Of a stretch of DNA of 64,000 bases, positions 40,195-49,514 are shown piece after piece. Position numbers and translations under genes: made by a program. The stretch is taken from NCBI GenBank assembly GCA_024397955.1, contig CP073744.1, forward strand, positions 62,001-126,000. The letters run 5' to 3'. The notes under the pieces were generated by a model. The model was not told where the DNA came from. It worked only from the letters and a program-made list of their open reading frames with translations, and did no database searches. This DNA is from a bacterium SCSIO 12696. GTDB taxonomy: Bacteria > Pseudomonadota > Gammaproteobacteria > Pseudomonadales > Porticoccaceae. The first letter of the stretch is position 1. Each line of letters begins with the position of its first letter.

Positions 40195-41271
40195 CTACTG
40201 AACAGTAGTGGAGCGAATCTTGGGAGATAGTTGTATTGAGGTGGTATTTGACCGATTCACGCTGATGTCGAATGACTCTTCCAGTGTTGATAGCAGTATG
40301 TCTGTTTTTCCCGCGGGGAAATAACCGCCGATGGCCATATTGCGAATGGATTCATCGACGACAATTTCGGTATCGGTATAGCGACTGACTTCCTGCACCA
40401 CCTCACCCAGAGGTTGGTTATCAAAAATCAGCATACCATTGCGCCAGGAAAGCTCCTTGGTCAGCTCCTGATCCGACTTCTGCTCGACCGTTTTGACGGT
40501 GTCTGCCAGTAGAGTACGCTGGCCTTTGCCAAAGCGCCCTAAGGTTTTTTTGTCTTGGAGCTGGCTTAGTGTGGGCAAGTTGTCGGCGGCCATATTGCCT
40601 ATAGAAGACAATTCTACGGTGCCTTCTGAAACAATCACTTCTACATTGCCGTCTTTCTTTATGTGTACAGAAAATGCAGTTCCGATGGCCTGAACGGCAA
40701 TGTCACCAGCGTAAACAACGAAAGGCTTGTCTGGCTGGTGAGAAACATTGAAGTGCGCTTCCCCGACTTTCAAATGCACCAGGCGGGCGTTGTCTTGATA
40801 ATTTACCTCGGCATGCGTGTTGGTGTTTAGTTGCAAATCAGAGCCATCAGGCAGTCCGACTGTCTTGATTTCGCCAACGCGTGTGCTGTGGCTCTCCTCA
40901 TAGTGGTTCCAAAAGCCCGATTTAGCGATCAGCAGTGAAGCAATAGAAACAGTAAACAGAAGACATACGGCAATATTGAGCCTGGTGTTGGAAAATAAAC
41001 CCGTGTACTTATTCACAGCTGCCGTTGACTTTGTGGCATCTGCAGTTGCCTGAGGTAGAAGCTCTGAAAGGTAATCGTCAAGGCCGTCCCAAAGCTCAGC
41101 TATCCGCTTAAACTCTTCTACGTGGCTTGGGTTTTCGGCCAGCCATTTCTTGAAATCGTTGAGTTGTCTGCCACTGGGCTGGCCATCCAGCTTTGTCGCC
41201 CAGTAATAAGCCTGTTCGGTAGTCGACTGCTCCGATCGTCGGCTTGGCTTGTTGAAATCAACGACTGTCAT
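40195..41271 (-). CDS. FecR-type anti-sigma factor
   Basis: The 358-residue protein has an N-terminal DUF4880-like region (about residues 18-60, AYYWATKLDG...FKKWL), one membrane helix (about 98-118), a periplasmic FecR domain (about 130-235, GLPDGSDLQLNTNT...HLKVGEAHF) and a C-terminal STN/DUF4974-like part with FDNQPLGEVVQEVSRY. It relays the signal from the outer-membrane receptor to the sigma factor. The start overlaps the sigma gene by four bases (ATGA). Confidence 0.93.
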   Translation of the reverse strand: MTVVDFNKPSRRSEQSTTEQAYYWATKLDGQPSGRQLNDFKKWLAENPSHVEEFKRIAELWDGLDDYLSELLPQATADATKSTAAVNKYTGLFSNTRLNIAVCLLFTVSIASLLIAKSGFWNHYEESHSTRVGEIKTVGLPDGSDLQLNTNTHAEVNYQDNARLVHLKVGEAHFNVSHQPDKPFVVYAGDIAVQAIGTAFSVHIKKDGNVEVIVSEGTVELSSIGNMAADNLPTLSQLQDKKTLGRFGKGQRTLLADTVKTVEQKSDQELTKELSWRNGMLIFDNQPLGEVVQEVSRYTDTEIVVDESIRNMAIGGYFPAGKTDILLSTLEESFDISVNRSNTTSIQLSPKIRSTTVQ

Positions 41272-41870
41272 CCCGAACGGTATTCCATATAGCGAGTAAT
41301 GTTTCCTGAGCTTGAGGTTGGATTGCTTGTCATCAGCTTATTATCACCGCTGCGCGTCATAATATGATCACAACGCCTCATGCCATTGATAATGTGTTTT
41401 TCCACTGTGCTGACCGAAATGCCCAACTTTTGAGCAATTTCCTTATGGCTAAACCCGTAGACTTTGCGCAATATGAACACTTTTCGGCATTGGGCAGGCA
41501 GTGTTTCCCGAAGCATTGTATAAAATTTGCGCAGTTCTTGTCGTGCCATCTCACGGCTTTCTACAGAAGATTTACTATCTATGACCTCTGAGGCTTCAAA
41601 ATCCTCTACATAGAATGTAATTCTGCGTTTATTTTGTGATATTTGGTTCAGTGCCAAGTTTCTGGCTACTTTGAATAGAAAAGGGCGGTGAGACTTGATA
41701 TGAGTTGTTTTTTCAGCCTTTGAGACGCGTATATAGGTGTCTTGCAATATGTCCTCAACGTCTTCCTTTCGTACCAACATTTTTAGCAGGTAGTGCTTAA
41801 GTTCGGCTTCAATACCGAGGAAACTGCTGAGGATGCTTGGCTTTCTGGAAGGCTTTAAGTTAGCTGCCAT
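41268..41870 (-). CDS. ECF sigma factor, FecI-like
   Basis: A 200-residue sigma factor with region 2 (LVRKEDVEDILQDTYIRVSK...PFLFKVARNLALNQ, about residues 32-76) and region 4 helix-turn-helix (VFILRKVYGFSHKEIAQKLGISVSTVEKHI, about 130-160). It pairs with the adjacent FecR and is divergent from the TonB receptor gene, the usual layout of cell-surface signalling. Confidence 0.93.
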   Translation of the reverse strand: MAANLKPSRKPSILSSFLGIEAELKHYLLKMLVRKEDVEDILQDTYIRVSKAEKTTHIKSHRPFLFKVARNLALNQISQNKRRITFYVEDFEASEVIDSKSSVESREMARQELRKFYTMLRETLPAQCRKVFILRKVYGFSHKEIAQKLGISVSTVEKHIINGMRRCDHIMTRSGDNKLMTSNPTSSSGNITRYMEYRSG

Positions 41871-42150
41871 AATTCGCGACCCATAATTTGAAAATTGTTT
41901 TTATATAAAAAATATTACCACCTGAGGCCCATAAAAGAAATGCTTGGGGATATTATTGTTGGTTATAGGTAGAATGCAGCCCTTCACTACCCAGCTTAAG
42001 AGTAGTTGTTTGTTTAATTGTCTGTATTTAAAGGAATTTTTATTTCTTTTGTGTTTGAGGTCGGCGTTCCAAAAAGGTGCAATAATTGCCTTTTAGGAGT
42101 AAACTTAGTTTTTTCTTATAAAAAAATTGATGTTTGTATAGAGGATTTTT

Positions 42151-45100
42151 TTGAGTAGCACGGTCTTCAGCATAAGCACAGTTGTATTGCGCAGCCTATT
42201 TGGCCCTGCAAACGCGCATGTGGCTCTGCTTGTGCGAAATAGTGTGAGAAATTGGCCGGTAGGTAATGTATTGCTGCTCAGTTTGGTGCTTGCTTTTGCC
42301 CCCGACCTTGAGGCTGCTGAAGATAAATACCATTTTAATATAGCAGCAGCAGATGCGGCACAGGGGTTGCGTCAATTAGCGCAGCAGTCCAACACGCCGC
42401 TTCTTTTCTCTCACAGTGAAATTCGCGATATCAAAAGTAATGCAGTTCGTGGGCGTTACACGGTTCGTGAAGCACTGGCTATTTTGCTTAAAGGTTCCCG
42501 GTATACCGGGCAATTTAACCAAAATGGGGTTTTAACCATTTCCAAGGTTGAGCCTGAGAAAAAAGAGGGTAGAGATATGCCATTTAAAAAAAATGGTTTG
42601 ACGGCATTAATCGCAGCAGTTGCGGGCGCTAGTGCCTCCTTGGGGGCTGTTGCTCAAGACAATTCGAAAGATATCCAGGAAGAAATTGTTGTTAAAGGAA
42701 TTAAAGGATCATTACAGCGAGCACTGAACATTAAGGAAAATTCGACTGGTTTTGTCGATGCGATCAGTGCTGAAGATGTGGGCAAGCTGCCTGACCAGAA
42801 CGTGGCTGAAGCCCTGCAACGTGTTACCGGTGTGGCCATTCAGCGCAGCCGCGGTGAAGGTGACTTTGTGTCGATTCGAGGTCTGGGGCCTGATTTTGTT
42901 CGCGGTAGTGTAAATGGTCGATCTTTTCTCAGTGCTACCGAAGCCGTTGACCCTATTTTTAACGGTAACGAATTAACCACAACTGGTCGCGCTGCCAACT
43001 TTGATATTCTACCCTCTGAAATTATCCGTACATTAGAAGTAGCCAAGTCTACTTCTGCAAGCCACGTTGAAGGCGGTATCGGTGGTTCTGTCGATTTGAA
43101 AACAGCTCGCCCATTGGAACTTGGGCATAAGAAAGCTGGCACCTTAACTGGGACCTATCGCCAGTTTAACAGCGAGACAGATCCATCTATCTCTGGCTTA
43201 TACAGTTGGGTTAATGACGATAATAGCTTTGGTGCATTGGGTTCTATCGCCTATTCAGAGCGCTCAATTCGCGAAGACTTTTCACGTACTTTTGGTTGGT
43301 TCCCCTCGTTCGGTATCGGTTCTCAGCTGGATACTGACAATGACGGTATTGGTGATGCTAGCCCCAATGACGTGCCATTCTCTCTATCAAATAACGCAGA
43401 AGCGTACGAAGAAAGCCGTGACCGTGTAACCGCCATGGGGACTTTGCAGTGGGATTGGGGCGAGTCGGGCCTTGTCGTTGACCTGCTATACAGCAAACGA
43501 GAAATTGATGAGTCTCATCAGAACTTTATCTTTTTGCCAATTATTTTCGATGATGACCTGGCTGGTAATACCGTCAACCCCGATGGCAGTGTTCAGGTCG
43601 GTGATTTGGTGAATGACGGTACCTTCTTTCGCCATATCACTACTCTGCGTCCCGAGCTGACTACAGACTTGCAGGATATCGAAGAAGACTTGATCTCTTT
43701 TGGTTTGAACTATGAGAAGCAGTCAGGTGCCTGGACAACAACAACAGATATCAGTTATTCGAAAGCTGAGGGGTCTAATGTTTTCGATCGCGTCAGGATC
43801 GATGGTGATCGAGGGACTTTTGCCTTTGATTCAACAATAGATAACGATGGCTTCGATATTACTCAGACGAACTTGGGTGATGGAGCAGCTGCCGACCTTG
43901 GAAATCCGGCCAACTTTGTTGTTTCTGTATTTGATGATCGGTTTGCCAGGAACGAAGATGAGGAATTCGCAATCCAGTTTGATGCGATTCGCGATATTGA
44001 TCACGACGTTGTTTCATCTATCGAAATGGGCGTTCGTTATCGCTCGCGTGAAAAAGCCATTGAGAGGGCTAGTAACGGTAACGGTATCCCGGTTGTCGGT
44101 GCTGGTATCGGTGTTGACACAGTGAGTGCATTTAATCGGGGTGCGTCGGATTTTCTTGATGGTAGCTATAGAACTAACTTCGGCTTTGATTCGTTGATTT
44201 TCCCTGATAATGATGCGGCACGTGCTGCTGTTGCATCAAGAATTGCCGAATTGGCTGCTATGGAAGGTTCTTTGAGTGACGATGATGCTGGTTTGCTGGC
44301 AACACTTAGATCTTCGTTGGCACCTATTTCCCCGGACCCCTTTGGCTCCTTTGCTATTGAAGAAGACACGTTTGCTGGCTACTTTCAGGTTAACTTCGAA
44401 GGTGATCTCGCTGGCGTAGGCTACGTGGGTGATATCGGTTTCCGTCTGGTACATACCGACCTAACCGTAAACGGCTTCGATGCAGAGTTTGTGGTAACTG
44501 ATAATGGTGGTATGGATACAACCATATTTGACACACTGACTACAGGAGCGGCTACGCCAGTCAGTTTTGAGTCCAGCTATACCAATGTGCTGCCCAGCCT
44601 GAACTTCAGGTTTGAGCTGGCGGAAAACTTGTATCTGCGTGTTGCTTCGAACGATACGATCACCCGGCCCACCTTTAACAGCCTTGCTCCAGCGTTTGAT
44701 ATCAATGCCAATGCCTCTACCAATGGCGGCGACAACTTTGCTGTCTCGTTGAATGCGGGTAACCCGGCACTGGAACCGGCTGAAGCAGAAAACTATGACT
44801 TGGGTGTTGAGTGGTATTTTGGTGAAGGCAGTGCGGTGTATGCCGGCTTGTTCCACAAAGAAATCGAAGGCTTTACCGCCAATGTAGTTAATACGGGTTC
44901 ATTTACTTCCCTGGCAGGAACGCCCATTCGTGCTACCGGTGTAGAGATGGATGGAACTAGTCGCCCTATTCCTGTGGATATCATTAGCCAGCCGGCAAAC
45001 CAGGGCCTAGCTCAAGTTAGCGGTGCTGAATTGGGTGTTCAGCAGGCATTTGAGTCCGGTTTCGGTTACATTGCCAATGTCACGCTAAACGATACGTCAG

Positions 45101-45465
45101 CGGAGCTTGAGAGTACGGGTGAGTCTATCGATTTTCCCGGCGTCTCTGACACCAGCTTCAACCTGACTTTCTATTATGAAAAAGGGCCTATCCAGGCGCG
45201 TGCAGCGTATACCAGCCGTAGCGAGTTCTTGCGGGTGGCCAATGCGATTGGTAGTGGTGGTCAAATCTTTAATGATGATTTCTCTCAACTTGATGCATCG
45301 TTCAGTTACGATATTTCGCCAAACTTAACGATATTCCTCAATGGCGTGAACCTCACCGATGAAGAGCAGGACGTTTTCCAAATACTGCCTGCTGGCCAGC
45401 AGCGGTGGGTGTCTACATCCTTCACCGGTAGACGTGTCGCTTTAGGTATTCGCGGTACTTTCTAA
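42151..45465 (+). CDS. TonB-dependent receptor with N-terminal STN domain
   Basis: The 1104-residue product has an STN domain (about residues 58-130), a TonB-box region EEIVVKGI (about 178-185), a plug (about 195-310) and a C-terminal barrel ending in RGTF. The listed start is TTG 42151, but GTG 42244 begins a standard signal peptide. Remarkably, codon 143 is ATG (42577) with AGAGGG upstream, and it opens a second complete signal peptide (MPFKKNGLTALIAAVAGASA...AVAQD). The receptor probably imports oligosaccharides and signals to FecR/FecI. Confidence 0.9.
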   Translation: MSSTVFSISTVVLRSLFGPANAHVALLVRNSVRNWPVGNVLLLSLVLAFAPDLEAAEDKYHFNIAAADAAQGLRQLAQQSNTPLLFSHSEIRDIKSNAVRGRYTVREALAILLKGSRYTGQFNQNGVLTISKVEPEKKEGRDMPFKKNGLTALIAAVAGASASLGAVAQDNSKDIQEEIVVKGIKGSLQRALNIKENSTGFVDAISAEDVGKLPDQNVAEALQRVTGVAIQRSRGEGDFVSIRGLGPDFVRGSVNGRSFLSATEAVDPIFNGNELTTTGRAANFDILPSEIIRTLEVAKSTSASHVEGGIGGSVDLKTARPLELGHKKAGTLTGTYRQFNSETDPSISGLYSWVNDDNSFGALGSIAYSERSIREDFSRTFGWFPSFGIGSQLDTDNDGIGDASPNDVPFSLSNNAEAYEESRDRVTAMGTLQWDWGESGLVVDLLYSKREIDESHQNFIFLPIIFDDDLAGNTVNPDGSVQVGDLVNDGTFFRHITTLRPELTTDLQDIEEDLISFGLNYEKQSGAWTTTTDISYSKAEGSNVFDRVRIDGDRGTFAFDSTIDNDGFDITQTNLGDGAAADLGNPANFVVSVFDDRFARNEDEEFAIQFDAIRDIDHDVVSSIEMGVRYRSREKAIERASNGNGIPVVGAGIGVDTVSAFNRGASDFLDGSYRTNFGFDSLIFPDNDAARAAVASRIAELAAMEGSLSDDDAGLLATLRSSLAPISPDPFGSFAIEEDTFAGYFQVNFEGDLAGVGYVGDIGFRLVHTDLTVNGFDAEFVVTDNGGMDTTIFDTLTTGAATPVSFESSYTNVLPSLNFRFELAENLYLRVASNDTITRPTFNSLAPAFDINANASTNGGDNFAVSLNAGNPALEPAEAENYDLGVEWYFGEGSAVYAGLFHKEIEGFTANVVNTGSFTSLAGTPIRATGVEMDGTSRPIPVDIISQPANQGLAQVSGAELGVQQAFESGFGYIANVTLNDTSAELESTGESIDFPGVSDTSFNLTFYYEKGPIQARAAYTSRSEFLRVANAIGSGGQIFNDDFSQLDASFSYDISPNLTIFLNGVNLTDEEQDVFQILPAGQQRWVSTSFTGRRVALGIRGTF

Positions 45466-45483
45466 GCGGTTTTTCAGACCGAT

Positions 45484-45520
45484 AGCCCCGACAATACAGT
45501 TTATTGTCGGGGCTGTTCTT
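45484..45520 (+). terminator. Intrinsic terminator after the TonB receptor gene
   Basis: AGCCCCGACAATA (45484-45496) pairs with TATTGTCGGGGCT (45502-45514), giving a 13-bp perfect stem with a 5-base loop, followed by a T-rich run GTTCTTTGATT. It separates the receptor from the transporter gene. Confidence 0.85.
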
Positions 45521-45563
45521 TGATTAATTTTTTCAAGAAGTTGTCTGACTGACGTAGGAAAAT

Positions 45564-46916
45564 ATGACTGCGAAATTGAAGATTCGAGAAAAAATTGGTT
45601 TCAGCCTGGGCGATATGGCAGGTAACTTTGTATACCAATCCGTGTTGTTATTGCTGGCTTTCTATTACACCGATGTCTACGGCTTAAGTGCAGCAACCGT
45701 GGCTGGAATTTTTTTGTTCGTTCGTGTTTTTGATGCGGTAACAGACCCACTGATGGGGATGCTTGCTGACAGAACGAAAACTCGCTGGGGGCGCTATCGC
45801 CCTTACCTGTTGTTTCTCTGTGTACCCTATGCGACAGCATCAATTCTGGTGTTCACAGTCCCAGATATGAGCTTGAATGGAAAAACCATTTACGCTTACG
45901 TTACGTACGCCGTACTTATGCTGCTGTTTACTGCCACCAATATTCCTTATTTTGGTTTGGGCAGCACTATGACCGCAGACCCGGATGAGCGGGTTTCTCT
46001 GAATTCTTACCGCTTCGCCGCCGCTACTGGTGGCGGATTGCTCATCACCACGCTGGTTATTCCCATGGCGGACTGGTTTGGTGGCGATAACAAGGCGGTG
46101 GGCTACCAGCAGGCTATGATGGTGATGGCCGCCTTATCTGTAATCCTGTTTCTCATTACGTTTGCTTCCACTAAGGAGCGGGTCAAGCCCGCTAATACGG
46201 GGGCAAGTGGTTATAAAGACGATCTGAAGCAAATTTTTAAAAACGATCAGTGGCGCCTGATGGCATTGACTGTTTTGATCATGGTGACAGCGCAAACCAT
46301 TAAGGCAACCACGGGTATCTACTACATCACCTACTACGCTGAGAATGCCGCAGCCATGGTAACCCTGTTTCTCTCCCTTTGGATGGTGGGTGGGATAATT
46401 GGCAGCTCATTGGCAAGCTCAGTTGCTAAACACATCTGCAAAAAAACGGCGTGGATGATCTTATGCTTTGTCTGTGCGTTTATGTCTGCAATTACTTATT
46501 TGATTGATGCCAGCAGCCTGGTCTGGATTATGGTCGCACAATTTATGGTTGGCTTTTTTAACCAGATGATGGCCCCCATGCTCACATCAATCATGGCTGA
46601 TGTGACCGATTACGGTGAGTTGAAAAATAAACGCCGAATCGATGGTCTTGTCGCGTCGTTCACAGTGGGTATTTTAAAAGTTGGTTTGGCTATTGGTGGT
46701 GCGGTTGCAACCGGTTTGCTTGCCGTATTCGGTTATCAAAGTGGTGGTGTCGATCAAAACGCAGACACTGTGTCCGGTATTTTAATCATCTTTACGTTGG
46801 CGCCTGCGGTTTTCTTTGTTGTGTGCGGTTTTATTGTTCGTGCCATGAAGTTAGATAAAGAAACCGTTGCAGAAAACTCTAGAAAGCTTGAAGAGTTGCG
46901 AGCTAATAATTACTAA
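45564..46916 (+). CDS. GPH/MelB-family sugar:cation symporter, copy 1
   Basis: The 450-residue protein has 12 membrane helices in the MFS order and MelB-subfamily signatures: GDMAGNFVYQSVLLLLAFYYTDVYGLSAATVAGIF and RVFDAVTDPLMGMLADRTKTRWGRYRPY (the loop 2-3 motif with cation-site Asp residues). It transports glycosides or sugars with Na+ or H+. Its gene directly precedes GH172 copy 2, 26 bases downstream. About three quarters identical in sequence to the transporter at 48122. Confidence 0.92.
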   Translation: MTAKLKIREKIGFSLGDMAGNFVYQSVLLLLAFYYTDVYGLSAATVAGIFLFVRVFDAVTDPLMGMLADRTKTRWGRYRPYLLFLCVPYATASILVFTVPDMSLNGKTIYAYVTYAVLMLLFTATNIPYFGLGSTMTADPDERVSLNSYRFAAATGGGLLITTLVIPMADWFGGDNKAVGYQQAMMVMAALSVILFLITFASTKERVKPANTGASGYKDDLKQIFKNDQWRLMALTVLIMVTAQTIKATTGIYYITYYAENAAAMVTLFLSLWMVGGIIGSSLASSVAKHICKKTAWMILCFVCAFMSAITYLIDASSLVWIMVAQFMVGFFNQMMAPMLTSIMADVTDYGELKNKRRIDGLVASFTVGILKVGLAIGGAVATGLLAVFGYQSGGVDQNADTVSGILIIFTLAPAVFFVVCGFIVRAMKLDKETVAENSRKLEELRANNY

Positions 46917-46942
46917 AAGCACGTTATTAAGAGGTAAGTGTT

Positions 46943-48079
46943 GTGTCTGAATTTAATGGTTTAGGGTTGAATATGGGCAATCTGTCGCTTTTGTCCAAAG
47001 CAAAAAGTCGCTCTATTTCACCAGAAAATTTCACTGGAGAACCGGGCAAAGGCGGTATGGCCACAGAAGGTATGGGGTCGATTCCATCTCGAGATTTGGG
47101 CCAAGGCTGGAAGGTTTCACCCTGTGTTGAAGTTCCTCCAGAAGAGACCTTTACTCTGGCTGATATTAAAAAGGGTGGTGCTATCCAACAAATGTGGATG
47201 ACGGTTATTGGCCCTAAGAAACGCGATTTGATTTTGCGTATGTATTGGGACGATCAGGAGCATCCCTCTGTTGAAGTTCCCATCGGTGATTTTTTCTGTA
47301 ATGGTTTGGAAGACTTTGCTCAGGTCGATTCAATGCCTGTTACGGTTAACCCTGGTCTGGCGTACAACTGCTTTTGGGAAATGCCTTACAAAAAGAGCGC
47401 TCGAATTACACTGGAGAATCGTGATCCACTGCAAAAGTGTGTGATTTTTTATCAAATCAATTACACCGAGACCGAGGTACCTGACAACTGCGCGTACTTC
47501 CATGCTCAGTTCCGCCGCAGCAACCCTCTGCCATACAAAGAGGTTCACACTATTTTGGATGGTGTTGAGGGGCAGGGCCACTACATCGGTACTTACATGG
47601 CTTGGGGTGTCAACAATAATGGCTGGTGGGGGGAGGGTGAAATCAAGTTCTTTATGGACGACGACACTGACTTCCCAACCATTTGCGGCACTGGAACAGA
47701 AGACTATTTCCTGGGTTCCTATAACTACGATATTAGTTTGGCAGTACCCAATAAGAATTGGCCTGAGGCATACACCGAGTATTCAAATGCGTTTGCCGGT
47801 GTTCCACAAATTCAGCGCCCAGACGGTATTTACAATGCTAACCAGCGTTTTGGTATGTACCGTTGGCATATTCCCGACCCCGTGCGTTTTGAGAAAAGCT
47901 TGAAAGTGAATATCCAGGCTCTCGGTTGGCGGGATTATCCGAACTTTGGTGGGGCTGTCGATAATCGCCGTTACTTGCCTCTGCAAGACGATATCTCTTC
48001 GGTGGCATTTTGGTACCAAACTTTACCGACGGTTCCGTTCTCGGAGTTGCCTCACAGAGATTTCTTGGAGGTTAACTAA
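46943..48079 (+). CDS. GH172 (DUF2961) furanosidase-like protein, copy 2
   Basis: A 378-residue, GTG-initiated paralogue of the 38998 gene, sharing most residues (from MSEFNGLGLNMGNLSLLSKA through LPHRDFLEVN), with an insertion of two residues near NKNWPEAYTEY. The acidic core GEGEIKFFMDDD...GTGTEDYF is intact. It is flanked on both sides by MelB-type transporters, so it probably acts on the sugar or oligosaccharide they import. AGAGGTAAG lies upstream of the start. Confidence 0.9.
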   Translation: MSEFNGLGLNMGNLSLLSKAKSRSISPENFTGEPGKGGMATEGMGSIPSRDLGQGWKVSPCVEVPPEETFTLADIKKGGAIQQMWMTVIGPKKRDLILRMYWDDQEHPSVEVPIGDFFCNGLEDFAQVDSMPVTVNPGLAYNCFWEMPYKKSARITLENRDPLQKCVIFYQINYTETEVPDNCAYFHAQFRRSNPLPYKEVHTILDGVEGQGHYIGTYMAWGVNNNGWWGEGEIKFFMDDDTDFPTICGTGTEDYFLGSYNYDISLAVPNKNWPEAYTEYSNAFAGVPQIQRPDGIYNANQRFGMYRWHIPDPVRFEKSLKVNIQALGWRDYPNFGGAVDNRRYLPLQDDISSVAFWYQTLPTVPFSELPHRDFLEVN

Positions 48080-48121
48080 ACTTCTCTTAATAACTCTATC
48101 AAATATTACGGGGCATAATTT

Positions 48122-49486
48122 ATGACGGGAAGTCGCTTAAAAGTCCGGGAAAAAGTCGGTTTTAGCGTCGGCGATATGGCGGGTAACTTTGTTTATCAGT
48201 CAGTGGTTTTGCTGTTGGCCTATTACTACACCGATGTTTTTGGGTTAGATGCCGCTACCGTCGCTGGCATATTTCTGTTTGTACGCATTTTCGATGCAGT
48301 GACAGACCCACTAATGGGTTTGCTTGTCGACAGAACCAATACCCGTTGGGGCAAGTATCGACCTTTTCTGTTATTTCTCTGTGTGCCTTACGCCATTATG
48401 TCGGTGGTGGTTTTTACGGTTCCAGATATGGACGTTGCCGGTAAAACCATCTACGCCTATGTCAGCTACGCGGTGCTTATGCTGTTTTTTACTGCCACCA
48501 ATATTCCTTACTTTGCCTTGGGCAGTGTGATGACAGCGGACCCCAAGGAGCGAGTGTCGCTAAATTCGTTTCGCTTTGTAGCAGCCACCGGCGGTGGTTT
48601 GATCGTTACTGCGGGCTTGGTTCCACTGGCAGATTTTCTGGGGCAGGGCGATAAGACAACCGGTTATAAGTTAGCAATGATGGTGATGGCCGCGCTGTCT
48701 GTTGTTCTATTTTTGATCTGCTTTGCTTCTACCAAGGAGCGGGTGAAACCGGTAAATACCGGTACCAAAAATATTAAAAACGATATTGCCCAGGTGATGA
48801 AAAATGATCAGTGGCGCCTGCTGGGCTTGGCGGTATTGATTATGGTCACCGCGCAGACAGTCAAAGCGACAACCGGAATTTATTACCTCAATTATTACGC
48901 AGAGGATGCGGAATCCATGGTGTCGCTGTTCTTGTCCCTGTGGATGATCGGCGGTATGTTGGGCAGCGCACTGGCGAATCGTTTGACCTCTCTTATGTGC
49001 AAAAAGCGCGCTTGGGTGATGCTGTGTCTGATCAGTGCCGTTCTTTCCGGAAGTACCTACCTGATTGCGCCAAGTTGGATTGGTGCCATTTTGGTAATGC
49101 AGTTTTTTGTCGGCTTTTTTAACCAAATGATGGCGCCGTTGATTTTCTCAACTATGGCTGAAGTGACGGATTATGGCGAGCTTCAAAATAACCGCCGCCT
49201 GGATGGGCTGATTTCCTCGTTTACTCTGTTTGCGTTGAAAGTAGGTCTTGCGGTTGGTGGTGCATTGGCTACTTACCTGTTGGCGGTATACGGCTATAAA
49301 AGTGGTGGCGTCGATCAAAGCACCGATACGGTGTCGGGCATACTGGCGATTTTTACCCTGATTCCAGCAGTTGGTTTTGTAATCACTGCATGGATTTTAA
49401 ACAAGATGTCGCTGACTTCAGAAGTGGTCGCCTCGAACGCGGTGAAATTACAAAAGCTGCGCGGCAACAGCCCTCAGCAAGTTTAA
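48122..49486 (+). CDS. GPH/MelB-family sugar:cation symporter, copy 2
   Basis: The 454-residue paralogue of the 45564 transporter keeps the loop motif RIFDAVTDPLMGLLVDRTNTRWGKYRPF and the GDMAGNFVYQS opening. It is 42 bases downstream of GH172 copy 2 and about 30 bases upstream of the AKR gene, with all four genes probably in one operon. The duplicated transporter and GH172 genes may have diverged for different oligosaccharides. Confidence 0.92.
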   Translation: MTGSRLKVREKVGFSVGDMAGNFVYQSVVLLLAYYYTDVFGLDAATVAGIFLFVRIFDAVTDPLMGLLVDRTNTRWGKYRPFLLFLCVPYAIMSVVVFTVPDMDVAGKTIYAYVSYAVLMLFFTATNIPYFALGSVMTADPKERVSLNSFRFVAATGGGLIVTAGLVPLADFLGQGDKTTGYKLAMMVMAALSVVLFLICFASTKERVKPVNTGTKNIKNDIAQVMKNDQWRLLGLAVLIMVTAQTVKATTGIYYLNYYAEDAESMVSLFLSLWMIGGMLGSALANRLTSLMCKKRAWVMLCLISAVLSGSTYLIAPSWIGAILVMQFFVGFFNQMMAPLIFSTMAEVTDYGELQNNRRLDGLISSFTLFALKVGLAVGGALATYLLAVYGYKSGGVDQSTDTVSGILAIFTLIPAVGFVITAWILNKMSLTSEVVASNAVKLQKLRGNSPQQV

Positions 49487-49514
49487 ATGTTATCTATTGA
49501 TTCAGGAGGTAGAC

